DNA of 64,000 nucleotides from Dictyobacter aurantiacus (GCF_003967515.1 NZ_BIFQ01000002.1:2418001-2482000), one strand, 5' to 3'. Positions 17,861 through 28,030 are shown, numbered from the stretch's first letter. A program made the numbers and translations. The notes: generated from the letters alone by a model not told the origin.

Positions 17861-18634
17861 ATGAGCCAGGGACAGAAACCTAAACTGGCGGTCTGGAAAT
17901 TCGCCTCCTGTGATGGTTGCCAGTTGAGTTTGCTGGACTGCGAGGATGAACTGCTGGCGCTGACCGCGACGCTGGAGATCGCCAACTTCCAGGAGGCATC
18001 CCGTGCCGTCGTGAGTGGACCCTATGATCTCTCGCTGGTCGAGGGATCGATTACTACCCCTGAGGACGCGGAGCGTATCCAGCATGTGCGGCAAGTCTCG
18101 CGGTACTTGGTGACCATTGGGGCCTGCGCGACAGCGGGCGGCATCCAGGCCCTGCGCAACTTTCAGGATGTGCGCGAGTTCACCGATCTCGTCTATGCCT
18201 CTCCCGCGTACATCAAGACGCTAAGCACCTCGACTCCCATCTCCGCGCATGTCTCGGTTGACTTTGAACTGCACGGGTGCCCCATAAACAAGCACCAGTT
18301 GCTGGAGATCATCAATGCCTTTTTGCGGCATCGCAGGCCCAACATTCCCGCCCATAGCGTCTGTCTGGAGTGTAAGCAAGCAGGCAATGTTTGCGTCATG
18401 GTCGCGCACGGGACACCTTGTCTGGGTCCCGTGACGCATGCCGGCTGTGGAGCAATCTGCCCCTCGTTCAATCGCGGCTGTTATGGCTGCTATGGTCCCA
18501 AGGAGACTCCCAACCTGATATCGCTGAGCCGCCAGTTTCGGCGCGTGGGAATGACGAACGCAGAGATCAGGCGTCAGCTACAGACCTTCAACGCGTATGC
18601 CGAGCCGTTTCGCCGGGAGAGCACATCATTATGA
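17861..18634 (+). CDS. hydD: [NiFe]-hydrogenase small subunit
   Basis: Iron-sulfur small subunit (257 aa) relaying electrons from the NiFe site. The proximal cluster motif is C17-D-G-C20 ([18 protein letters not shown]); further ligands are in [13 protein letters not shown], and the C-terminal cysteine-rich block ([40 protein letters not shown]). There is no Tat signal, so the enzyme is cytoplasmic, as expected for group 3. I chose the ATG at 17861, just after hydG; the open frame extends upstream to 17747 but only inside hydG. The stop overlaps the next ATG by four bases (ATGA). Confidence 0.95.
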   Translation: MSQGQKPKLAVWKFASCDGCQLSLLDCEDELLALTATLEIANFQEASRAVVSGPYDLSLVEGSITTPEDAERIQHVRQVSRYLVTIGACATAGGIQALRNFQDVREFTDLVYASPAYIKTLSTSTPISAHVSVDFELHGCPINKHQLLEIINAFLRHRRPNIPAHSVCLECKQAGNVCVMVAHGTPCLGPVTHAGCGAICPSFNRGCYGCYGPKETPNLISLSRQFRRVGMTNAEIRRQLQTFNAYAEPFRRESTSL

Positions 18635-19920
18635 ATAATAGAAATATCATCATTGATTACCTGACTCGGGTTGAGGGCGAGGGGAGCCTTTTCATCAAGA
18701 TGAAAGATGACGTGGTACAGGATGTTGAATTAAAGATCATTGAGCCGCCGCGCTTCTTCGAGGCGTTTTTGCGTGGGCGCGCATTTGGTGAGGCGCCCGA
18801 CATTACCGCCCGCATCTGCGGCATCTGTCCCGTGGCCTACCAGATGAGCGCAGTACACGCCATGGAGGATGCCTGTGGAGTCAGGGTGGAGGGACAACTG
18901 CGCGCCCTGCGGCGCCTGCTCTATTGCGGAGAATGGATCGAGAGCCATACGTTGCATATCTACATGCTGCACGCCCCTGACTTCCTCGGCTACTCCTCGG
19001 CCTGGCAGATGGCGCGGGACTATCCTGACGTTGTGCAGCGCGGCCTGCAGATGAAGAAGGCGGGTAATGCCATCATTGAGTTTCTAGGTGGTCGTGCCGT
19101 GCACCCCGTCAATGTCAAGATTGGCGGCTTTTATAAGGTACCCATGCCGCAGGAGTTTGCATCCCTGGCAGAACAACTGCGTCGCGGTAGAGATAACGCT
19201 CTGGAAACGGTGCGCTGGGTGGCGCAACTCCCCTTCCCCGACTTTCAGCAGGATTATGAATTTGTCGCCCTCGGTCATCCCGATGAATATCCAATGAATG
19301 AGGGGCGGATAATCTCCAATCAGGGTCTTGATATCACCGCCCGAGAGTATGACGATCATTTTATTGAAGAGCAGGTGCCATATTCCAACGCGCTCCACTC
19401 ACGCTTGAAAGGACGGGGCGCCTATATGACTGGACCGCTGGCGCGCTACAATCTCAATTTCAGCCGTCTCTCGCCACTGGCGCAAGAAGCAGCGCGATCT
19501 GTGGATATGGAGGCGACCTGCCGCAATCCTTTTAAGAGCATTATCGTGCGCAGCATCGAGGTGCTCTACGCCTTCGACGAAGCCCTGCGCCTCATCGAGC
19601 AGTACGAGATGCCTCAACAGCCGTGTGTGCCACCGCTACCACGGAACGCGACCGGTTATGCCTGTACAGAGGCGCCACGCGGCCTGCTCTACCATAGATA
19701 TACCATTGACGAGCAGGGTATTATTCGGGACGCCAGGATCGTCCCGCCAACGTCACAGAATCAGAAGATGATCGAACAGGATCTCAGAAGCTATGTGGAG
19801 CGCATCATCCAACTGCCCGATGATGAACTGACCTGGAAATGTGAGCAAGCGATCCGCAACTATGATCCCTGCATCTCATGTGCCACGCATTTTTTGCGTG
19901 TGCACATAGCACGCGCATAA
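18631..19920 (+). CDS. hydA: [NiFe]-hydrogenase large subunit (group 3b-like)
   Basis: Catalytic subunit (429 aa) carrying the NiFe(CN)2CO site. The N-terminal ligand motif RICGICP gives C63 and C66; the C-terminal motif DPCISCATH gives C414 and C417 with H420, after which a short tail FLRVHIARA would be removed by the maturation protease encoded next. N-terminal TRVEGEG is also typical. The motif set and the partner genes point to the group 3b bidirectional NADP-coupled enzymes, which evolve or take up H2 and in some species reduce sulfur. I chose ATG 18631, which overlaps the small-subunit stop; the longer frame to 18391 is inside hydD. Hyp maturation genes are not in the window. Confidence 0.95.
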   Translation: MNNRNIIIDYLTRVEGEGSLFIKMKDDVVQDVELKIIEPPRFFEAFLRGRAFGEAPDITARICGICPVAYQMSAVHAMEDACGVRVEGQLRALRRLLYCGEWIESHTLHIYMLHAPDFLGYSSAWQMARDYPDVVQRGLQMKKAGNAIIEFLGGRAVHPVNVKIGGFYKVPMPQEFASLAEQLRRGRDNALETVRWVAQLPFPDFQQDYEFVALGHPDEYPMNEGRIISNQGLDITAREYDDHFIEEQVPYSNALHSRLKGRGAYMTGPLARYNLNFSRLSPLAQEAARSVDMEATCRNPFKSIIVRSIEVLYAFDEALRLIEQYEMPQQPCVPPLPRNATGYACTEAPRGLLYHRYTIDEQGIIRDARIVPPTSQNQKMIEQDLRSYVERIIQLPDDELTWKCEQAIRNYDPCISCATHFLRVHIARA

Positions 19921-19954
19921 AGTAGGGGACCGTGATAGAAAGGTAGCAGTAAGT

Positions 19955-20428
19955 ATGTCCGGGCGCATGCTGGTGATTGGGATCGGCAACGGCTATCGCA
20001 GCGATGATGGCGCAGGATTGCTGGTTCTCCAGATGTTGAAAGAGAAGCAACTCCCCGATGGCGTGACCTGCCTTGAGTCTGATGGCGATGGCGCGTGGCT
20101 GCTAGATGCCTGGGCGCACGCTGAACGCGTGATCCTGATCGATGCCGTTGCGTCGGGGGCGTGTCCAGGGACGGTACATCGTCTCGATCCCCATGGAACA
20201 AACATGGCTCTTGCCGCTCCCATATTTTGCTCCTCGCATGCCTTTGGGGTCGGTGAAGCCATACAACTGGCGCGGGCGCTCAACAGATTGCCATCCGACC
20301 TGCTCATCTATGGTATTGAGGGCGAACGCTTCCGTGCCGGTACCGCCCTTTCACCCCTTGTTGAACGTGCTGTACACGAGGTCGTTGAGCTGGTCTGGCG
20401 GGACATCCAGACTCATATGATAAAATAG
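19955..20428 (+). CDS. hydrogenase maturation protease
   Basis: Nickel-dependent endopeptidase (157 aa) that trims the C-terminus of the hydrogenase large subunit after metal insertion. The HybD/HycI-family motifs are present: GIGNGYRSDDG with D17 at the first metal-ligand position, LIDAVASG with D63, and SSHAFGVGEAI with H95. It is the last gene of the hydrogenase operon, 34 bases after the large subunit, with GAAAGG before the ATG. Its presence agrees with the uncleaved tail predicted on HydA. Confidence 0.93.
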   Translation: MSGRMLVIGIGNGYRSDDGAGLLVLQMLKEKQLPDGVTCLESDGDGAWLLDAWAHAERVILIDAVASGACPGTVHRLDPHGTNMALAAPIFCSSHAFGVGEAIQLARALNRLPSDLLIYGIEGERFRAGTALSPLVERAVHEVVELVWRDIQTHMIK

Positions 20429-20485
20429 AAAGCGCATCACGCTAAAAATTTTTCTTTATCTTTGATAGATGGAAAGGCAAATATC

Positions 20486-20896
20486 ATGAATCCATGGCAA
20501 GAGCGAAATGAAGGGGTGATCAAGGAGTTTCGCGCCAACGGTGGCAAGGTTGAAGGCTGGGCGCCCTTGATCCTGCTGACCACGAAGGGAGCCAGATCGG
20601 GCCAGGAACGCATCATTCCTTTGATGTATGTGCCCGACGGTGACCGCATCCTGGCTGTGGCCTCAAAAGGTGGTAATCCCAAACATCCCGATTGGTATCT
20701 AAACATTCTCGCTCATCCGGAGGTGACCGTGGAGGTAGGGAACGAGAAGTTCACGACCGCTGCGAAAATCCTCACTGGCGAAGAGCGGGCAAGGGCGTAC
20801 AAACGTGCGGCGGAAGTTTTTCCTCCCTACGCGGAATACCAGCAGAAGACGTCGCGCGAGATCCCGGTTATCGCGCTTGATCGGCCCACGAAATAA
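20486..20896 (+). CDS. Ddn-like F420-dependent nitroreductase family protein
   Basis: A 136-aa split beta-barrel protein of the deazaflavin-dependent nitroreductase (Ddn) family. Family pieces are WAPLILLTTKGARSGQERIIPL and NPKHPDWYLNILAHPEVTVEVG. Known members reduce quinones or nitro compounds with F420H2, which is found in Actinobacteria and Chloroflexi. Whether this organism makes F420 cannot be seen here. I chose ATG 20486 (GGAAAGG 8 bases upstream) over a TTG at 20462. It is a single gene closed by the terminator at 20914-20966. Confidence 0.85.
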   Translation: MNPWQERNEGVIKEFRANGGKVEGWAPLILLTTKGARSGQERIIPLMYVPDGDRILAVASKGGNPKHPDWYLNILAHPEVTVEVGNEKFTTAAKILTGEERARAYKRAAEVFPPYAEYQQKTSREIPVIALDRPTK

Positions 20897-20913
20897 TCCG
20901 TCTTGAGCACACG

Positions 20914-20966
20914 AGCCAGGTTGAGATATTCCTGCATAAGGATTGATGTTTCGACCTGGCTTTTTT
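20914..20966 (+). terminator. rho-independent terminator of the Ddn-like gene
   Basis: An 11-bp stem (20914-20924 with 20951-20961, one G-T pair) with a 26-base loop, followed by TTTTTTG. Confidence 0.75.
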
Positions 20967-21112
20967 GTATGGCTGAATGATAATGGTTGCGCTGAGGTTA
21001 TACTGTCCCATCGTGATGATCTGATTCGTTCATTGAATGAACCGCCGTGTATGTTGTGGAAGAAACAATGGTGCTCTGTTGCTATGAACGTAAGCGAGGG
21101 GAGTACAATCTC

Positions 21113-22276
21113 ATGCAGATACCATCCAGATTTGAAGTCAAGACATTGATGGAAGAACATTACGATCCCTGTATTTCATTGTTTATGCCCGTTGAGCAAG
21201 TTGGACCAGAGACACAACAGAATCCGGTGCGACTGCGTAATCAACTGCGTGAGATCGAGAAGCAACTGGAGCAGCATGCGCAATTTGCCAGTATGAAAAG
21301 TGAATTGCTAAAGCCATTGTTGAAGTTGCCCGATAATCACGAATTATGGCTTGAACCATGTCAGGGCCTGGCCATCTTCCGTAGCCTGGATCAGTTTCAC
21401 TGCTATCACCTGCCAGAGCGCGTCAAGGAGCAGCAGGTGATCAGTTCACACTTCTATCTCAAGCCTCTACTATCTTTCCTGGCCAATGACGGACGCTTCT
21501 ATGTGCTGGCGCTCTCGCAAAATGAGATCAGGTTACTGGAGGGGACGCGCTATACGGTACAGGATGTTCTCCTGCCAGAGCAGGTTCCCGAAAGCCTCGC
21601 GGCGACGCTGCAGTATGAACAACCCGAGAAAGAACTGCAGTACCATAGCACTGGTTCTGGAGCGCTGGTAGGCAAAAGTGGACGGCACACGCTGGTCTTT
21701 CATGGCAAAGGCGAGAGCGACGAGGCCAAAGAGCAATTGACACGCTACTTTCAGCAGATCAACCATGGGTTGCGCGAGCTCCTGCATGACGAAACCGTTC
21801 CGATGGTGCTGGCGGGGGTAGAATACCTGACGGCCCTGTATCGCAAGGCCAATACGTATCCTCATCTGCTTGAAAATAGCCTGGCAGGCAATCCAGATGA
21901 GCTATCACCTCAGGAACTGCATCAGAAAACCCTGCCACTGGTCGAGCCAGTGCTGGAACAGGGGCAGCGGCAGGCGCTGGCACAGTATCAGGAGAACGTC
22001 GGGACGGAGATGGCCTCCAACAATATTACCCTGGTCGTGCCCGCCGCCCATGAGGGACGTATCGCCTCCTTATTCATCGCACGCGACCACGAACAGTGGG
22101 GCCGCTTTAATCCACTCACCGAGGCTATGGAGGTGCATGAGACCGCCATGCCCGGAGATGATGATTTGCTGGAGCGGGCGGCCACCCAATGTGTCCTGCA
22201 TGGTGGTGCCGTCTATATCCTTAATCAACCCGATGCTATCGGCGGCCAGTTAGCCGCAGCCGTATTCCGCTATTAA
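21113..22276 (+). CDS. baeRF-type protein (bacterial relative of eRF1/archaeal release factor domain)
   Basis: A soluble 387-aa protein. The N-terminal block YDPCISLFMPVEQVGPETQQNPVRLRNQLREIEKQL is typical of the baeRF3-like families (I quote it in part: PCISLFMPVEQVGPETQQNP). The middle part contains FYVLALSQNEIRLLEG, and the C-terminal part VQCVLHGGAVYIL-like (TQCVLHGGAVYILNQPD) resembles the eRF1 domain-3/L7Ae-like fold. Such proteins are thought to act on stalled ribosomes or RNA, but that is prediction from the family. I chose ATG 21113 because GGGGAG lies 9 bases upstream. It is transcribed alone. Confidence 0.72.
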   Translation: MQIPSRFEVKTLMEEHYDPCISLFMPVEQVGPETQQNPVRLRNQLREIEKQLEQHAQFASMKSELLKPLLKLPDNHELWLEPCQGLAIFRSLDQFHCYHLPERVKEQQVISSHFYLKPLLSFLANDGRFYVLALSQNEIRLLEGTRYTVQDVLLPEQVPESLAATLQYEQPEKELQYHSTGSGALVGKSGRHTLVFHGKGESDEAKEQLTRYFQQINHGLRELLHDETVPMVLAGVEYLTALYRKANTYPHLLENSLAGNPDELSPQELHQKTLPLVEPVLEQGQRQALAQYQENVGTEMASNNITLVVPAAHEGRIASLFIARDHEQWGRFNPLTEAMEVHETAMPGDDDLLERAATQCVLHGGAVYILNQPDAIGGQLAAAVFRY

Positions 22277-22695
22277 CGGCATAACGTAATCCGCTATATT
22301 GCTGTCAGAAAAAATGGAAAGCTTGCTCGTACTGATCACGGGCGAGCTTTGTCTATGGACCTTGATGGTGGCCTTAAGCACATCCCAGAGTACTTTCATC
22401 GATAGACATAATAGTTGGGAGAAAAAGATGGTAATATGGATAATTATAAGATTTATGCGAGTAGACGGTGTAATTGAGCTCATATGTAATGATAATGTAA
22501 AAAACTTTAAAACTGTGGAGGTTGAAAGAATCCCTTGAAGCGCATATAATAGAATTAATGCATACAATAATGAAGAAAACTATTTTTAATTCATGGCAAC
22601 TACGCATAAAAAACAAAGCGCATGTATCAGATAGGGCAATGCTGTAATAGATTGGATGCCCGTTGGTAAGCTATTCAAGGAAGGGATAGTGTATA
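22277..22695. other. AT-rich intergenic region with one hairpin
   Basis: A 419-base gap, clearly more AT-rich than the genes around it. A 13-bp stem with two G-T pairs at 22318-22330/22338-22350 is probably the terminator of the baeRF gene. Nothing else gene-like is seen; the promoter of the exoprotein gene must lie here. Confidence 0.5.
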
Positions 22696-24726
22696 TTGAA
22701 TAGGCTTTTATTTGCTTTTCGTAGGGCGTTGTTCAAGTATTTAAGCGTTTCCAAAGATAGTTTCTCATCTTTTCAACGCCAGCTCGCCAGAGGAAAAAAT
22801 GTGCCAGCCAATCTTCCGCTCTTCTGGAAGACTCGTCAGCGCCTGATGGCGTCTGTACTGGTTCTGGTTATCTTTTTTATTTCGCTTGCATCTGGCCTCG
22901 GCGAATTTATGCCGGCCAGGGCCAGTTCGCCTCTCTGGCACGGCCTGCAAGCCAGCATGGTTCATACCAGCGATGGACCGGCCAAACCATTTGTACCCCC
23001 GGTTACATCGACCCCGGCCAATACGGATGTGCCTCCTTTTCCCCCTACGATCGACCCATCAACGAATCCATCGGGAGCAGACACATCGACGCCAACAGAC
23101 ACGTATCCAACTTCAACTGATTATCCACCCTCAACTTCAAGCGGTCCTGTAGCGGATCAACCTTCGTATCCTATAGCAACGCAACCCGATACAACAGGTT
23201 CTAACAATGGAATAGTACCGCAGCCGACTAATCCGCCTTCGACGCAGGGTTCGAATCCAAATCCGACGCAGCCAGCACAATCGACTGTCACACCCAGGCC
23301 GACTCCTGTGCCGACGGCCCCCCCAACAGCAACGGATACGCCAACGCCAACAGATACCCCGACGACAACAGCTACCGCAACGCCAACGGGCACGCCTGTT
23401 TCTACCGGATCCTGTACGGCTAATTCACCAACGCCAACGGTGACGCCGACTGCCACTCCGACATTGTCCGCCACGGCGACAGCAACGGATACGCCAACTG
23501 CCACGGCTACATCTACCCCTGGCAACCCCGTCCTGACAAACCTGGAACAGGTAACGAATAGTGCATTTGGTACGGATGGGTCATATGTACCTAATAGCTG
23601 GGGAGTGCAAAAGAGCCGTATCGTACGGACTTCTACCGGAGATCTTTTTACCGTCTATATTAGTGCGGGTACAGGCTTGAAGGACCGCACCTGGCACCTG
23701 ATGCATCAGATCTCAGGTGGCAAGTGGGAAGAGTTGAAGAAAGGTGACGCAGGGGCGGAGCCGATTAATATTCTTGTTGGTCCTGGCGACGAGCTTCACC
23801 TGTTCACCTGGCCGGGGACAAAGGGAACGCTAGTGCATCTGTATTCAAAAGATCTGGGCAGAACTTTTGAGCAGGAGGATGTAGCTGGCAACTGGTCGAC
23901 AGATCAGGGTTATGCCGGTGCCACTATTAATACAAAGGGTGATATGGTCGTTTATCAGACCACTGAGGATGATGTACCTGGCCGTTTCTTCTGGTCGTAT
24001 TATTCCTCGTCTACACATCAATGGACCTTCCATAAGAACACCCTGGATTGCCGCTATACCTATGCCTTTTTCTTCCTGGGTGATAAGGGTGATCTGACGA
24101 TCACAGCCATGCGTGATGTTAAACGGGAAGAGCTTGGATTAACAGCGTCTACCGGCTTCGATTACATCTTTAACGACATTGGGTATTTTTACACCCAGGA
24201 CGTAAACGTAGCAAATCCCAAACTGACCTTTATCGACGTTACCGGAGTAGTGCCGCCACAGAACAACACCGATTACGATATCACGTACCTGACAGATAGC
24301 TACATTGATACCCAGGGCAAGGTGCATATCCTCTATAATAATCTGTATGATGGGCCGCATCATGCTATTATTGAGGGTGGGCATCTGGTGAAAGATGTCA
24401 GGCTGGATATCTCGTTCTCGTTGGGCACCAAGGCGCGTATTACGCAGGATAGTCAGGGACATTTCTACGTGATCGCGATGAGCCAGGACGGCACTTCGCT
24501 GAATGTCTATCCGGGGACCAGCACAGATACCGATGGAACTCAGCTCATGTCCGCGGTATCGCTTCCCATCTCCAGTAATCCTGGTTGCGCGGATGATGAC
24601 TTCTGCCATTCGCCCACCTTTACGGTACCTAGAAGCGGGAACTCCAGAAGCGACGTTATCGATGGGGTTTATGGAAACCATAATGATGAGATCTATTTCC
24701 AGATCAATCTGCGTGGCAACTCCTGA
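22696..24726 (+). CDS. secreted protein: Pro/Thr linker plus beta-propeller-like domain
   Basis: Exported protein of 676 aa. The start is a TTG with GGAAGGG about 9 bases upstream; no ATG in frame lies before codon 51. A 50-residue basic N-terminus precedes a hydrophobic segment (residues about 51-68) ending in PARASS, either a long signal peptide or a membrane anchor. Residues about 85-280 are a low-complexity Pro/Thr/Ser linker ([13 protein letters not shown] type). The C-terminal 400 residues look like a BNR/sialidase-type propeller ([43 protein letters not shown]-like blocks). Enzyme activity cannot be assigned; no sialidase Arg triad is evident. It may bind cell-surface or environmental glycans. 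Confidence 0.8.
   Translation: MNRLLFAFRRALFKYLSVSKDSFSSFQRQLARGKNVPANLPLFWKTRQRLMASVLVLVIFFISLASGLGEFMPARASSPLWHGLQASMVHTSDGPAKPFVPPVTSTPANTDVPPFPPTIDPSTNPSGADTSTPTDTYPTSTDYPPSTSSGPVADQPSYPIATQPDTTGSNNGIVPQPTNPPSTQGSNPNPTQPAQSTVTPRPTPVPTAPPTATDTPTPTDTPTTTATATPTGTPVSTGSCTANSPTPTVTPTATPTLSATATATDTPTATATSTPGNPVLTNLEQVTNSAFGTDGSYVPNSWGVQKSRIVRTSTGDLFTVYISAGTGLKDRTWHLMHQISGGKWEELKKGDAGAEPINILVGPGDELHLFTWPGTKGTLVHLYSKDLGRTFEQEDVAGNWSTDQGYAGATINTKGDMVVYQTTEDDVPGRFFWSYYSSSTHQWTFHKNTLDCRYTYAFFFLGDKGDLTITAMRDVKREELGLTASTGFDYIFNDIGYFYTQDVNVANPKLTFIDVTGVVPPQNNTDYDITYLTDSYIDTQGKVHILYNNLYDGPHHAIIEGGHLVKDVRLDISFSLGTKARITQDSQGHFYVIAMSQDGTSLNVYPGTSTDTDGTQLMSAVSLPISSNPGCADDDFCHSPTFTVPRSGNSRSDVIDGVYGNHNDEIYFQINLRGNS
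23281..23520 (+). repeat. low-complexity Pro/Thr-coding stretch
   Basis: Imperfect runs of CCAACG/CGACAG codons coding TPT-type repeats of the exoprotein linker. The antisense open frame here (Val/Gly-rich) is a mirror of this bias and not a gene. Confidence 0.7.
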
Positions 24727-24759
24727 TCTTCGCTAGTAGTTCACAGTTAGATTGCACCT

Positions 24760-24803
24760 GCGCGCCCATACTTTCTATTAAAGCGGTATGGGCGCGCTTT
24801 TAT
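24760..24803 (+). terminator. rho-independent terminator of the exoprotein gene
   Basis: A 12-bp perfect stem GCGCGCCCATAC/GTATGGGCGCGC (24760-24771, 24786-24797) followed by TTTTATT. Confidence 0.85.
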
Positions 24804-24851
24804 TGTATATCAGTCGTACTGGAAGGCGTACATCGAAGAGGAGTTTTTTTG

Positions 24852-25391
24852 ATGATAACTGGTACATCTTCGCTGGCAAGCGTGTATGAGGGATGGGATG
24901 GTCATCAGCGCAGCCTGGTACAGGCTATTGCTCCGCTTTCCCCTCAGCAGTTGTCCTATCGGGCCGCGCCGCATCTGCGATCGGTGGGAGAGATCGCCAG
25001 CCACCTGAGCCTGGGGCGGGTTGGCTGGTTCCAACGGATGCAGGCGCCAGGCAGTGAGGAAGCAGCTCGTCAGGTCGAGGGATGGGAGGAGGAATCGCGT
25101 ATCGTCGAAAACGCGGCGGAACTGGTTCGACGCCTGGAAGTGACCTGGCATATGATCGAGACTACGCTTCATACCTGGACTATCAGCGATCTCGCTCAGA
25201 CTTATCAGCATACATACTGGGGAAAGACCTACGCCATCTCGCGCCAGTGGACGATCTGGCGCATCATGTCACATGATTTGCATCATGGTGGAGAGCTCGT
25301 CATTCTCCTGGGCATCCAGGGTATCGATGTCCCCGAACTCGGCGATCTGGGTGGTCATATCACCGAACCTCCTCTGGTTGACCCATCCTGA
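24852..25391 (+). CDS. DinB family protein
   Basis: A 179-aa four-helix-bundle protein of the DinB/YfiT superfamily. The metal-binding histidines appear as SHLSLGR (helix 2) and HDLHHGGEL (last helix). Members are often mycothiol/bacillithiol-type transferases or stress proteins; the exact role is unknown. GAGGAG lies about 9 bases before ATG 24852; a TTG three bases earlier is less likely. It is cytoplasmic and convergent with the SDR gene. Confidence 0.85.
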   Translation: MITGTSSLASVYEGWDGHQRSLVQAIAPLSPQQLSYRAAPHLRSVGEIASHLSLGRVGWFQRMQAPGSEEAARQVEGWEEESRIVENAAELVRRLEVTWHMIETTLHTWTISDLAQTYQHTYWGKTYAISRQWTIWRIMSHDLHHGGELVILLGIQGIDVPELGDLGGHITEPPLVDPS

Positions 25392-25397
25392 ATATAC

Positions 25398-25437
25398 CAT
25401 TGCCCACCCTTGTTCCGAATACTAAGGGTGAGCAATG
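25398..25437. terminator. bidirectional stem-loop between convergent genes
   Basis: A 14-bp stem with one C-A mismatch (25398-25411 with 25424-25437) between the stops of the DinB gene and the SDR gene. Confidence 0.65.
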
Positions 25438-25443
25438 ACATGG

Positions 25444-26277
25444 TTAAATTTCGTTCTTGCCTGATGTGAGGTGATGGGGATAGAGCTTGCGCATGTTATC
25501 GCCGAAAAGTTTGATGGCCTGTTTGCGTGGTAGGATACGCGTGGTTAAAATGGCGGCAGCCCGATTGCCACGCCCGGCAATATGGCTCGGGGTACGTCCC
25601 AGGGCGGCAATCGCCTCTGCGACCGTTGGTGTGGCCTCCATATAGGGCATGGTAACCGATTTATAATGTGGCTGCGCGTAATGGAAGCCGGGGGTATTGG
25701 TAGCGCCAGGCGCGAATCCCAGCACATCGACCCCCGAACTGCGCAGCTCGTCCCATAGCCCCTCGGCCAGAATCAGATTGTAGGCTTTTGTAGCCGCATA
25801 GTTCGTGACGAGCGCTGTCCCTTGCAAGGCGGAGGCAGATGAAAAGAAGACAATACCTCCTCGTCCACGCTCGCGCATCAAGCGTCCAAAGTGGTGCGAG
25901 AGTGTCAGGGGCGCGTAGCAATTGATAGCGATCTGCCGCTGCAGCGTCTCCAAAGGCACATCAAGCAGCGGAGCAACCGAAGAAAGCCCCGCCACGTTGG
26001 CGACCAATCCTATCTCCAGATCATCTGTTCCCTTTTGTACCTCGGTGAGAAATGCGGGATCAGCCAGGTCAACAACCAGAGCCTTTGTCTGTACACCATA
26101 TTCTCGCTGTAGGAACGCAACCTGTTCCTGCAGTTTGTCTGGTTGGATATCGATAGCAACGACATTCAGCTGGCGTGCCGCAAGTTGATTGGTAAATTCT
26201 TTGCCGAGTCCTGATGCCGCGCCTGTGACCAGGGCCCATGGGCCATAGCGTTGCTGAAATGCGATTGTGGTTGGCAT
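25444..26277 (-). CDS. short-chain dehydrogenase/reductase (SDR)
   Basis: Classical SDR oxidoreductase, 277 aa. Cofactor motif TGAASGLGKEF near residue 18, the N-V-A-G motif (VANVAGLSS), and catalytic Ser/Tyr/Lys in FFSSASALQ and NYAATKAYN. An acidic residue at the end of strand 2 (VVAIDIQPDKL) suggests NAD(H) preference. The substrate is unknown. It is divergent from the phospholipase C-like gene, sharing the gap 26278-26691. Confidence 0.9.
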   Translation of the reverse strand: MPTTIAFQQRYGPWALVTGAASGLGKEFTNQLAARQLNVVAIDIQPDKLQEQVAFLQREYGVQTKALVVDLADPAFLTEVQKGTDDLEIGLVANVAGLSSVAPLLDVPLETLQRQIAINCYAPLTLSHHFGRLMRERGRGGIVFFSSASALQGTALVTNYAATKAYNLILAEGLWDELRSSGVDVLGFAPGATNTPGFHYAQPHYKSVTMPYMEATPTVAEAIAALGRTPSHIAGRGNRAAAILTTRILPRKQAIKLFGDNMRKLYPHHLTSGKNEI

Positions 26278-26691
26278 AAATAGATTCCATCCTATTCTTT
26301 GCGTAAGATTTGCGCGTTAGTCCTCATGATGGGTGAAGAGCTTGTATGTAAAGGGCTTCTATCAAAATAAAGATAAGAAAGACCTGCTCATCAAAGGTGA
26401 GAGGCTAGCGGAAGCATACTTCGTCCCCATCAGCTATCATACCACACAGTTGATGAGTAATCATCAATGCCGTTATGGCCGTTTTCATCTTTTTATACCC
26501 AATATTACATCGATGATGAGCTCACATTACAACGCTATAACATCGCGTTAACTGTATGTTTGCGTACTCCTTAACGGTGAATAAATATACTGATTATATG
26601 ATGGTTCATAGGGTACTGCTTTATAAAAATAGAGTCTGCACTCTATTTTTATAAAGCAAATATAAATTACACCTATATGATGAGGAGATGT
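26278..26691. promoter_or_regulatory. divergent control region with dyad and hairpin
   Basis: A 414-base AT-rich gap. It holds an 18-base dyad TTGATGAGTAATCATCAA (26450-26467), a size and shape suited to a repressor operator, and a perfect 18-bp hairpin at 26618-26635/26640-26657 (loop CTGC) just ahead of the phospholipase ribosome site. Confidence 0.55.
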
Positions 26692-27933
26692 ATGAACCAG
26701 CAGCAATGGACTACGAAGCCTCAATCCCGCCGTAAGGTTTTAAAGCAGCTCAGCGCGGCCGCTGGAGCTGGTTTTGCTTTGGAAGGGATTCTAGCAGCCG
26801 TAGAACAGACGTCGGTGCATGCGAGCGCCGCGTCTAATCCGATCAACCACGTACTGGTTGCCTGCCAGGAAAATCGTACATTTGACGAATACTACGGTTA
26901 CTATCCCGGAGCCGGAAGCTTTGGTGTTCCCCAGAATTATGCGCAACCAGATGGCAACGGCGGCTCTGTAAAGCCCTATCATTTTCCGCTGCCTATCAGT
27001 AATGATGTTTCCCATTCCTGGCAATCTATTCATAGCGAGTGGGATAATGGAGCTATGGATGGCGTCTATACCACAGATGGTATCGATGCCATGGGCTATT
27101 ACAATGGCTCCGACCTGGCGTACTACTACTCGCTTGCCGATCAGTTTACCCTATGTGGAAATTACTTCTGCTATCAGCTTGGTCCCACTACCCCCAATCG
27201 TCTGGCGCTGTGGAGCGGTACCTGCGGTGGCAATACTACCAACAATATCAATGGTGGACAGCTCGACTGGCCGACCATCGCCGATCTGCTCGACCAGCAT
27301 AACATCAGCTGGAAGTGTTATAATCTTGGGCTGGGTACTGGCAGCTTACCAACGCAGCTCGAAGGATACAATGCGCTGGCATATTTTAAGAAATGGGAGT
27401 ATGATCCTCGACTCTATTTGCCGGAGAGCACCTACTATAACGATTTGGAGCAAGGTACATTGCCCCAGGTTTCGTTCTTGATCACGGAATCGCTGATTAG
27501 CGAGCATCCGCCCACAGATATTCAGTCGGGACAGAGTAAGATGAAGCAGGTTATTCAGGCCCTGATGGGTTCTAGCTCCTGGAACAGCTCTGCCCTTTTC
27601 TTTACCTATGATGAAGGTGGTGGCTATTTTGATCATGTTGCCCCTCCGCAGGTAGATGCATATGGTATGGGTTTTCGTGTACCGACATTGGTGATTTCGC
27701 CCTATGCCCGGCGCGGCTATGTTTCTGGTCAATTATACGAGCATAGTTCTATTCTGAAGTTCATCGAGCGCCGTTTTGGATTGCCCACGCTGGCGAGCAT
27801 CAACCACCAATTTGATGTCAGCACGCCGGCTCAAAACAATGATGCCGCGCAGGGGAAGGCGTATGGACCGCCAGCACCGCCTCGTGATGCGTTGGCTCAG
27901 ATTGGCGACTTCTACGAAGCCTTCACCTTCTGA
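26692..27933 (+). CDS. secreted phospholipase C/acid phosphatase family protein (Tat substrate)
   Basis: Exported phosphoesterase, 413 aa, of the bacterial phospholipase C (AcpA-related, alkaline phosphatase-fold) family. The N-terminus has a twin-arginine signal ([11 protein letters not shown], then an Ala-rich core ending VHASAA). Catalytic features: [16 protein letters not shown], with the metal and nucleophile region, and [17 protein letters not shown] near the C-terminus with Asp/His ligands. Probable role: hydrolysis of phospholipids or phosphate esters outside the cell for carbon or phosphate. ATG 26692 has GAGGAG 6 bases upstream, better than the ATGs at 26677/26680. Closed by the very long hairpin at 27957-28030. 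Confidence 0.9.
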   Translation: MNQQQWTTKPQSRRKVLKQLSAAAGAGFALEGILAAVEQTSVHASAASNPINHVLVACQENRTFDEYYGYYPGAGSFGVPQNYAQPDGNGGSVKPYHFPLPISNDVSHSWQSIHSEWDNGAMDGVYTTDGIDAMGYYNGSDLAYYYSLADQFTLCGNYFCYQLGPTTPNRLALWSGTCGGNTTNNINGGQLDWPTIADLLDQHNISWKCYNLGLGTGSLPTQLEGYNALAYFKKWEYDPRLYLPESTYYNDLEQGTLPQVSFLITESLISEHPPTDIQSGQSKMKQVIQALMGSSSWNSSALFFTYDEGGGYFDHVAPPQVDAYGMGFRVPTLVISPYARRGYVSGQLYEHSSILKFIERRFGLPTLASINHQFDVSTPAQNNDAAQGKAYGPPAPPRDALAQIGDFYEAFTF

Positions 27934-27956
27934 TACTCCTGTGCTTTACAATTGGT

Positions 27957-28030
27957 TTTTGAGGAGTTGGTGCAACATCACAAGTGGCTGCGAATGCAGC
28001 CACTTGTGATGTTGCACCAACTCCTCAAAA
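27957..28030. terminator. 35-bp perfect stem-loop between convergent genes
   Basis: Arms 27957-27991 and 27996-28030 pair without a mismatch, loop GAAT. It contains the GTTGGTGCA core also seen at 10817 and 39089. It lies 24 bases after the phospholipase stop and 18 before the FMN reductase stop. Far longer than needed for rho-independent termination. Confidence 0.85.

Noticed and set aside
23157-23525. Minus-strand open frame coding a Val/Gly/Ala repeat protein
   Set aside because: It is the antisense mirror of the Pro/Thr linker of the exoprotein; composition is forced by that repeat, and it has no ribosome site.
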